Source of the DNA: DASSKO01 sp035690425
Lineage (GTDB): Bacteria > Actinomycetota > Actinomycetes > Propionibacteriales > Nocardioidaceae
Length of the DNA stretch: 36,189 nt
Assembly: GCA_035690425.1 (NCBI GenBank)
Contig: DASSKO010000123.1
Span: forward strand, 1-36,189
Direction of reading: 5' to 3'
The notes under the pieces were generated by a model that was not told the DNA's origin, did not search any database, and was given only the letters and a program-made list of their open reading frames with translations. Shown here one piece after another: positions 32,617-36,189 of this stretch. Position 1 is the stretch's first letter, and every line of letters starts with the position of its first letter. The translations under genes were made by a program, and so were the position numbers.

Positions 32617-32861
32617 GTCTGCGGCCTCCCTTGCAGTCGGTCTCGGAGCCTGTCGTAGATCGCCGCGACCGGTGCCGCCGAAGCGAGCGACGGCGGCTCG
32701 TCGGGGGCGGCCGGGTGCGGCCGGGTGGGTGCTGTCTGGATCATCTCGACCACGCCCCGTCGCTGCTCGTCGCCGCCGGGCGGTCCGCCCGCTGCCTGGT
32801 AGTCACGGAACAGCTGCCCCACCATCCGGTGGTCGTGCTTCAACAGCTCGATGGCGTCCAT
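32613..32861 (-). CDS. Truncated hemerythrin-like protein
   Basis: An 82-residue protein. The first 25 residues, MDAIELLKHDHRMVGQLFRD plus YQAAG, match the start of a hemerythrin HHE domain, including the His-Asp-His of helix 1. The other iron ligands (the HxxxE helices) are missing: after RRGVVEMIQ the chain becomes Pro/Ala-rich and ends with a short helix (VAAIYDRLRDRLQG). It therefore cannot form a complete di-iron site alone. GAAGGGAG precedes the ATG at 32861; the gene overlaps the protease gene by 22 bases and hhyS by 4, so it is kept in the operon. A role in iron, oxygen sensing or assembly is open. Confidence 0.72.
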   Translation of the reverse strand: MDAIELLKHDHRMVGQLFRDYQAAGGPPGGDEQRRGVVEMIQTAPTRPHPAAPDEPPSLASAAPVAAIYDRLRDRLQGRPQT

Positions 32862-33388
32862 GCCGTGCTCCCTTCGTCGGCGGCGTCGATGGTCGTGGCG
32901 GCGCGGGGTCGGGCGGCTTCGTCCCGGGCCAGCTCGAGGACCAGCCGCACGGCCTCGTCGACCGCCGCTGCCACCGGCTCCGAGAGCCGCATCCCCTCCT
33001 CGAGGACGGCGGGCCGGCATCCGACCACCAGCACCCGGTCGATGCCGCCGCCGAGGCCGTGCAGGGTCTGCAGCACGACGTCGGGGCTCATCGAATGGGC
33101 GTTGACCGTGCTGGCCCCGGTGGCGACCGCGTGCGTGCTGGCGTCGAGTACGGCGAGGGTGCCGGGCGGGTCGTCGAGCGGCACGGCGTCGACCAGCACG
33201 AGCGTGTCGCGGCGGTCGTCGAGCAGGTCGTAGGCCAGGTGTACGCCGCGGATGCCGTAGTCGACGACCTCGACCCCCTCGGGCACCAGCTGCGGGTCGA
33301 TACGGGCGACGACCTCGACACCGAAGCCGTCGTCACCGAGAAAGACGTTGCCGATGCCGGCCACCAGCACCCTCGCCGGGCTTCTCAT
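32840..33388 (-). CDS. Hydrogenase maturation protease (HybD/HycI family)
   Basis: A 182-residue endopeptidase that trims the C-terminus of HhyL after nickel is inserted. The signature GIGNVFLGDDGFGVEV is at 11-26; the nickel-sensing acidic residue is Asp20 (Glu in E. coli HybD), with Asp67 in VLVDAVPLDDPPG and His98 in VNAHSMSPD as the other expected ligands. The tail after about 165 is not conserved. ATG at 33388 has GAGGGGG upstream and overlaps the stop of the preceding gene (ATGA). Its target is the 22-residue HhyL extension. Confidence 0.93.
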   Translation of the reverse strand: MRSPARVLVAGIGNVFLGDDGFGVEVVARIDPQLVPEGVEVVDYGIRGVHLAYDLLDDRRDTLVLVDAVPLDDPPGTLAVLDASTHAVATGASTVNAHSMSPDVVLQTLHGLGGGIDRVLVVGCRPAVLEEGMRLSEPVAAAVDEAVRLVLELARDEAARPRAATTIDAADEGSTAWTPSSC

Positions 33389-34833
33389 GGGACCGCCCCC
33401 TCGTCCGCGGGCAGCGGCTCGACCTCTTCCGGGGCGAAGTAGTGGAACCGGCGGTACCACTGGTGCACGTCGGCGCTCGGGTCATCCTCGATGGTCACCG
33501 CGACGTGCTGGACGTCGTCGACGTCGAGGAAGACCGCCTCCACCCTCGCGGTCCGCCCGGCGAGGAACATGTCGTGCGCGTCGGTGCCCCGCCGCCTGGG
33601 CCGCAGCCGCACGCGGCTGCCCCTGGCGACCCGGACGCCGTCGACGACGACGTGGTCGGTGTCGGGTGACACCGACGCGTCGGCGCCCGGGTCCCACCAC
33701 GGCGTCGTGGGGGCCGTGGGACTCAGCGCGTCGTCGACCGGCGCGGCACGGGCCGGCCGCAGGGAGCGGACGGCTCCGTGCAGCCGCTCCATGATCTCCG
33801 GCGGCATCGAGTCGACCCGATCGACGATCGCCGCGGCGCGCGGGTCCGTGGCACGCGCCTCGCGCTTCTCCTCCTCGGTGAGAGTCAGCGTGCGCAGGGA
33901 GAGGATCTCGTCGATCTCGGTGGCGTCGTGCAGGTCGCCCGGGCTCTCCGGGGCGATCTGCGGGTGGTCGTAGAGGATGATCGGTGCCGACAGCACGAGG
34001 TCGCGACCTCCCGACTCGCCGGCCAGCACGGGGAACGTGCGGACGTTCGCGCATGCCTTCGCCGCTGGTGTGGCCCAGGCCGGCGGGTCGAGCAGGGACA
34101 CGAAGGATCCGGTGCTCAGCGCGAGGACGGAGTGCGCCGCGATCAGCGCGTGCCGCAATGCCTCCGGGCGCGGGGCCTCCGGCGGCGTCGCGGTGTCGGC
34201 GTTCTCGATCCGGACGCGGAGCCGATGCAGCCGGAACGGCGTCTGCGCGGGCTCCACCGACAGCCGCAGGGTCGCCCGCACCGGCCAGCGTCGCCGGACG
34301 ACCCGGCCTGCCTCCCGGCCCTGGTCGTCGTACGCGGGCACGGCGTCCGCACCGCCCGGCACACCGAAGTCGACCCGCCGCTCACCGGCGAGCAGCTCCG
34401 CCACGGTCACGACCACGTCGGTCTCGTGCGGCACCGCCTCGTCGAACGCAACCTCGGCGCGGTCCCCCAGCTCGAGCCGCTCGACGGGCTGGAAGGTCCC
34501 GCCCGGGCACCGCTTGTCGACGGACTTGACCTGCAGCTGCAGGTATCGCGGCCGGATGTGGACGGCAGCCGAGTCCGGCGCCTCAACCAGGCACTCGGTC
34601 TGCTGCCACCACGACTCCGTCGATCCGGCGACGCCGTCGACTACCGGACCACGTGCGTCGATCCAGCGCCGAGACGCGAGTACGCCGAACTGCCAGCGGA
34701 CCTGGTTCTTGGACGAGGATTTGCGATATGGATAGAGCAGATAGCCCTCGTACAGCACCGCGTCGGCGACCGCGCGGGCGTGGTCGAAGACGGTCTGCGT
34801 GGCAGCGATGTCGGCCGGGCCGGTGCGCTCCAC
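33385..34833 (-). CDS. Conserved hydrogenase-cluster protein of unknown function, 482 residues
   Basis: The first gene of the structural operon. It is a soluble, acidic protein with no signal peptide, no membrane helix and only three Cys, not in a pair motif. The most distinctive part is near the start: YEGYLLYPYRKSSSKNQVRW. The middle (about 130-330) looks beta-rich with Arg-rich patches, and a Pro-rich linker precedes a C-terminal beta domain (SRVRLRPRRRGTDAHDMFLA and GRTARVEAVFLDVDD, then WYRRFHYFAPEEV). The YLLYPYR protein recurs, from memory, in hydrogenase loci of several phyla, but I know no assigned role. The GTG at 34833 has no strong ribosome site. The gene ends in an ATGA overlap with the protease gene. 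Confidence 0.85.
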   Translation of the reverse strand: MERTGPADIAATQTVFDHARAVADAVLYEGYLLYPYRKSSSKNQVRWQFGVLASRRWIDARGPVVDGVAGSTESWWQQTECLVEAPDSAAVHIRPRYLQLQVKSVDKRCPGGTFQPVERLELGDRAEVAFDEAVPHETDVVVTVAELLAGERRVDFGVPGGADAVPAYDDQGREAGRVVRRRWPVRATLRLSVEPAQTPFRLHRLRVRIENADTATPPEAPRPEALRHALIAAHSVLALSTGSFVSLLDPPAWATPAAKACANVRTFPVLAGESGGRDLVLSAPIILYDHPQIAPESPGDLHDATEIDEILSLRTLTLTEEEKREARATDPRAAAIVDRVDSMPPEIMERLHGAVRSLRPARAAPVDDALSPTAPTTPWWDPGADASVSPDTDHVVVDGVRVARGSRVRLRPRRRGTDAHDMFLAGRTARVEAVFLDVDDVQHVAVTIEDDPSADVHQWYRRFHYFAPEEVEPLPADEGAVP

Positions 34834-34971
34834 GCCGTCAGCCCCGGCCTGCCCTGGCCGCGTCGGCAGTCGCCATAGCGCACCTCCATGCGGGGCCCGG
34901 TCACCTACCAGGCTCCTGTGCGTCGTCGCGACAGCCGATCCCGCGCCAGTCGTTCATGGCGCACGTCTAAT

Positions 34972-35001
34972 GTCCTACGCCGGGTTCTCGTAGGAAGTCA
35001 A
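34972..35001 (-). promoter_or_regulatory. Promoter of the hydrogenase structural operon with an internal dyad
   Basis: On the minus strand TTGACT (34996-35001) and TAGGAC (34972-34977) are 18 bases apart; the -35 overlaps the hypB stop codon. Between and partly over the boxes lies an inverted repeat, GTAGGA/TCCTAC (34973-34978 and 34990-34995, 11-base spacer), a possible operator. Transcription would start near 34965, leaving a leader of about 130 bases before the GTG at 34833. Confidence 0.45.
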
Positions 35002-35777
35002 CGGTCGGAGAGGAGCCACGCCTGCCACTCGCCCAATCCTTTGCCCGTGGTCGCCGACAGCGCGAGCACCTCGACACCGGGCCGTAGCGAGCGGGCACGC
35101 TCCGCACACTGGCCGAGGTCGAAGTCGACGTAGGGCAGCAGGTCGACCTTGTTGATCACCACCAGATCGGCGGAGGCGAACATGTGCGGATACTTCATCG
35201 GCTTGTCGTCGCCTTCGGTGACCGAGATGACCACCACGCGGCGATGCTCGCCGAGGTTGAACAGCGACGGGCAGACGAGGTTTCCTACGTTCTCCACAAA
35301 GAGAATCGAGCCAGCTGCCGGGTCCAGCGTGCGGATGCCGCGGGCCAGCATCTCGGCATCGAGGTGACAGCCGCTGCCGGTGTTGATCTGCACCACCGGC
35401 CGGCCGGTGGCACGGATGCGGTCGGCGTCGAGCAGGGTCTCCTGGTCCCCCTCGATCACCGCGACCGGCACCTCGCTCCCCAGCTCACGGATGGTCCGCT
35501 CGAGCAGCGTGGTCTTGCCGGAGCCGGGAGAGCTCATCAGGTTGACCGCGGTGATCGACCGCGCGTCGAGCCAGGCGCGGTTGACGCCGGCGAGTTGGTC
35601 GTTCTTGGCGAGCAGGTCCTGCTCGATCGTCACGGTGTGCGCCGGCTGCGCGTGGTCGTTCTGGTGGTGATGCTCGTGGTCGTGGCGGTGGTCGTCGTCG
35701 TGATCGTGGTCATGGTCGTGGTCGCGCGGATGAACCCGCACGTTGGCAGGGTCGCCGCACCCACACGTCGCACACAT
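34998..35777 (-). CDS. hypB: Hydrogenase nickel incorporation GTPase HypB
   Basis: A 259-residue GTPase that delivers nickel to the large subunit with HypA. The N-terminal CxxCxC motif (CATCGCG, Cys2/5/7) is a high-affinity nickel site. Residues 16-47 are a His/Asp tract with about 14 His, a nickel store as in many HypB proteins. The P-loop SPGSGKT is at 83-89; EGDQETLLDADRIR, QINTGSGCHLDAEM, FVENVGNLVCPS and NKVDLLPY are the remaining family blocks. The ATG at 35777 is 3 bases after the hypA stop. The promoter of the next operon overlaps its end. Confidence 0.96.
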   Translation of the reverse strand: MCATCGCGDPANVRVHPRDHDHDHDHDDDHRHDHEHHHQNDHAQPAHTVTIEQDLLAKNDQLAGVNRAWLDARSITAVNLMSSPGSGKTTLLERTIRELGSEVPVAVIEGDQETLLDADRIRATGRPVVQINTGSGCHLDAEMLARGIRTLDPAAGSILFVENVGNLVCPSLFNLGEHRRVVVISVTEGDDKPMKYPHMFASADLVVINKVDLLPYVDFDLGQCAERARSLRPGVEVLALSATTGKGLGEWQAWLLSDR

Positions 35778-35780
35778 CGC

Positions 35781-36110
35781 TCACTCCACCTCTACCGACG
35801 CCACCGTCAGTTCCTTGCCCGCCGTCACCTCGACATCCGCACTGCCGCAGGCGCAGAGCAGGATCAGGTCGTCGGTGTCGAACGACTCCCCGCAGCAGTG
35901 GCAGCGCGCGGCGCCGGCCGGCTCCTCGATGTCGAGCCGGGCACCGTCGAGCGGCGTACCCGCGGTGACCAGCTCGAAGCAGAACCGCATCGCCTCGGGG
36001 ACCACGCCGGATAGCCGGCCGACCCGCAGGTTGACCACGCGGACCCGCGCCCCCGCCACGTGCTCGATGACCGCGTCGACGACGCTCTGGGTGATCGCCA
36101 GCTCGTGCAC
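35781..36110 (-). CDS. hypA: Hydrogenase nickel incorporation protein HypA
   Basis: A 109-residue nickel chaperone. The GTG at 36110 is chosen because nickel is bound by the N-terminal Met-His (MHELAITQSVVDAV, His2) and because TAGGAG lies 4-5 bases upstream; longer starts would bury His2. The zinc site has Cys70 and Cys73 (CHCC) and a second pair Cys86/Cys88 in LLCACGS. That second pair is CxC, not the usual CxxC, one residue short. It opens the hyp/hydrogenase cluster as hypA-hypB. Confidence 0.95.
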   Translation of the reverse strand: MHELAITQSVVDAVIEHVAGARVRVVNLRVGRLSGVVPEAMRFCFELVTAGTPLDGARLDIEEPAGAARCHCCGESFDTDDLILLCACGSADVEVTAGKELTVASVEVE

Positions 36111-36132
36111 AGCGCTCCTACCTGTCGCCGCC

Positions 36133-36162
36133 ACGGTAAGCCGGCGGGAGGGCTGGCGACAA
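36133..36162 (-). promoter_or_regulatory. Probable promoter of hypA-hypB
   Basis: TTGTCG (36157-36162) and TACCGT (36133-36138) on the minus strand are 18 bases apart. Transcription would start near 36126, giving a short leader that carries the TAGGAG ribosome site. Confidence 0.4.
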
Positions 36163-36170
36163 CGGTCCGG

Positions 36171-36189
36171 CTAACGCTTCTTCCGCTCG
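36171..36189 (-). CDS. Possible C-terminal end of an upstream gene
   Basis: Minus-strand codons read ...ERKKR and stop (TAG at 36171-36173), like the basic end of a protein whose body lies outside the window. Six codons cannot prove it. Confidence 0.2.

Noticed and set aside
35630..35740. GTG/GTC-rich low-complexity tract as a DNA repeat element
   Set aside because: It encodes the His/Asp metal-binding tract of HypB and follows codon use; no repeat function is needed.

Overview
The window is high-GC DNA with strongly G/C-ended codons, GTG and TTG starts, and actinobacterial signature families (DUF3039, DUF3817, DUF5947, a DUF6893-like microprotein, a c-di-AMP riboswitch in front of an NlpC/P60 gene). 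It is a chromosomal segment of an actinomycete. Nocardioides or a close relative in the Nocardioidaceae is my best guess, but that is an impression of protein style, not a measurement.

Left part (1-15.4 kb): a mix of housekeeping and accessory genes. It has a sugar-type ABC transporter ATPase cut by the window edge, an IclR regulator divergent from a protein-tyrosine phosphatase, a DEAD/DEAH helicase divergent from a secreted M6 metalloprotease, an MFS exporter, DUF3039, YqgE/AlgH, an ACT-domain malic enzyme, a small secreted NlpC/P60 protein under a ydaO-type c-di-AMP riboswitch, a sulfatase lipoprotein and a DEAD-box RNA helicase. Two perfect 14-bp inverted repeats act as likely terminators. 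Between the RNA helicase and tmRNA lie about 840 bases without a convincing gene, containing coding-like patches in shifting frames.

Middle part (15.4-23.3 kb): trans-translation and cell-division genes, mostly on the minus strand. These are tmRNA (ssrA, tag ADSKRTDFALAA), smpB, an M23 coiled-coil peptidase, ftsX, ftsE, then a succinate-semialdehyde dehydrogenase, a divergent small hypothetical, prfB, and a divergent DUF3817 protein. Several genes here and in the left part have a TAGNNT -10 box only 6-9 nt before the start codon, which suggests leaderless mRNAs.

Right part (23.3-36.2 kb): one long minus-strand cluster for an actinobacterial group 1h (formerly group 5) [NiFe]-hydrogenase, the type known for oxidising atmospheric H2. 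Transcription order is hypA, hypB, a promoter, a 482-aa protein of unknown function, a maturation protease, a truncated hemerythrin-like protein, hhyS, hhyL, a NifU-like protein, DUF5947, a 68-aa protein, a 34-aa microprotein, hypF, hypC, hypD, hypE. Most junctions overlap by 4-22 bases, so the cluster is translationally coupled. HhyS keeps the Cys-x-x-Asp pattern of the Asp-ligated proximal cluster of oxygen-tolerant enzymes of this group and has no Tat signal. The complete HypA-F set makes the Ni-Fe(CN)2CO centre and the protease trims HhyL. Five accessory proteins without assigned roles are the most interesting content. No electron-acceptor or membrane cytochrome gene lies in the window.
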